A stretch of 64,000 nucleotides of DNA from Lithospermum erythrorhizon (taxonomy: Eukaryota > Streptophyta > Magnoliopsida > Boraginales > Boraginaceae). The stretch covers positions 5,001 through 69,000 of the forward strand of contig JADFUC010001371.1 in the NCBI GenBank assembly GCA_019722365.1, given 5' to 3'. The notes beneath the pieces are model-generated. The model ran no database searches. It worked only from the letters and a program-made list of their open reading frames with translations, and had not been told where the DNA came from. Shown piece after piece: positions 62,993-64,000 of the stretch (position 1 is its first letter; every line of letters starts with the position of its first letter). Made by a program: the position numbers and the translations under genes.

Positions 62993-63019
62993 TTTGCCCT
63001 TTAACGAAACTTCCTAACT

Positions 63020-63240
63020 ACTACACTTGCAATAGGGAGGGGTAAATAATATTTTACACCCTATACTTTAGTGTTGTGAGACACAAAATAGGCATTTTAA
63101 TGGTGACTCAATGTATTTTAAGGGTAATATAGTCATTTTACTAATGAATTAGGTGTACGGGAGTCAAAAGTGGTGCCTGTGACACTAAGAAAAGTATAAA
63201 ATGAAAGTTCGTGGGTGCGCCCAAACACTAAAAAATAGTA
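63020..63240. repeat. Right arm of the long inverted repeat
   Basis: Reverse complement partner of 51659-51884; for example TATAGTCATTTTACTAATGA and ACACTAAAAAATAGTA. It starts only about 30 bases after the 3' LTR end. Confidence 0.7.
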
Positions 63241-64000
63241 CAAATAAATATGTGACACTAAACCATAGCATGTACTTTCAACACCAAGCCTTTTATATTT
63301 AGCGATGGGATGAGTTTTTGAATCGTGATCTTCTGGTCACTAGTAAGAACTTTACCACTAGGCTATTCGATTAACTGAGAAAAGTTTTGAAGTTTTTTAG
63401 TTAAAAAATAAAAATATGGAATCGGAAGGTATTTGGTTATGTGATTATAAGTCCTTCTAAAAGTACACCCAAACAATGTTAAAAAATATGGAAATGACAA
63501 TTTTGCCTCTAAATGAACCAAATACTTAGACTTCATTAAATAGAAACGACAAAATAATACTTCATTATTCCAACTTTTTATTAGAATGGGAAGAATCCAT
63601 GTAGATAGTGTGTATCTAGTCGCAGAATCTTGAGCAGCAGCGATCGTGATGTCTGTCGAGATTTGCAGCGTGACCACATCCCTGCTTCAAAGAGACTGCC
63701 CCTGACAGATGCACACACAATCACACGCTCATCCCTTGCTTCAAAGAGATTCTTCTCGATAGATGCACACACAATCACACATGGATGGTGTAAGCACATT
63801 CCGAATAGTAAAAAATTTAGAAAGTTTGAAGTCCAAATTGCTCGTGGGCCTAGAAACACATTGCCATTTAGTGTTTAAGAAAGAGGATCAAGATTAGAAT
63901 GTCGACGCAAAGCGACGGGAAAATACTATGGATATATGAGCAAATACAACCATAATTTCGTGGATCTTAAAGTGCTTACTACATTATTCAACAAAAACAT
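63241..64000. other. Intergenic sequence at window end
   Basis: No gene recognised. Contains the 48/49-base direct repeat at 63679-63780. Confidence 0.5.
63679..63780. repeat. Short tandem duplication
   Basis: Two copies (63679-63726 and 63732-63780) of TCCC.TGCTTCAAAGAGA followed by AGATGCACACACAATCACAC. Confidence 0.8.

Noticed and set aside
52608..62997. Target site duplication of the Athila element
   Set aside because: ATAAG and CAAGA do not match; LTR ends are not certain to the base.

Overview
The window is eudicot nuclear DNA, probably asterid or lamiid. It carries introns with plant splice signals, two conserved land-plant nuclear genes (an SCL28-type GRAS factor and the gamete fusogen HAP2/GCS1), LTR retrotransposons of Copia and Athila (Ty3/gypsy) type, and at its left end a long copy of chloroplast DNA.

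Positions 1 to about 27.6 kb are one uninterrupted plastid segment in standard large-single-copy order: ycf3 (from exon 3), trnS-GGA, rps4, trnT-UGU, trnL-UAA, trnF-GAA, ndhJ-ndhK-ndhC, trnV-UAC, trnM-CAU, atpE-atpB, rbcL, accD, psaI, ycf4, cemA, petA, psbJ-L-F-E, petL, petG, trnW-CCA, trnP-UGG, psaJ, rpl33, rps18, rpl20, rps12 exon 1, and clpP (exons 3 and 2, ending inside intron 1). Nearly every long plastid frame is broken by 1-2 base indels, and accD has lost its catalytic core. psbJ, psaJ, rps12 exon 1, trnT and trnF look intact. Because plastid gene order then gives way to a nuclear gene, I read this as a nuclear plastid insertion (NUPT). An assembly chimera is the alternative.

From about 27.7 to 33.8 kb lies the nuclear SCL28-like gene (minus strand, single exon, several frame breaks). 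Its 5' flank has a TATA box and two AACGG motifs like mitosis-specific activator elements. From 33.8 to 47.7 kb lies HAP2 (minus strand, 18 exons that I could place one by one). It is stretched to about 14 kb by a Copia fragment in intron 16 and a 3.1 kb non-autonomous Copia element in intron 12.

From 48 to 64 kb the DNA is repeat-rich: a tRNA-derived SINE, a Stowaway-type MITE, a possible solo LTR, and a complete but decayed Athila-type element of about 10.4 kb (LTR, primer site, gag, protease, RT, RNase H, integrase, LTR). The Athila element sits between two arms of a long inverted repeat of about 220 bp.

The indel pattern is patchy. HAP2 exons are almost clean, while the plastid copy, the transposons and SCL28 are full of small indels. 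This fits a long-read assembly whose repeated parts were poorly polished, so frame breaks here should not be taken as proof of dead genes. I found no convincing new biological system. The items most worth checking are the NUPT and its junction, the accD core deletion, the transposon-swollen HAP2 with a possible GC-AG intron, the SCL28 promoter motifs, and the Athila element inside an inverted repeat.
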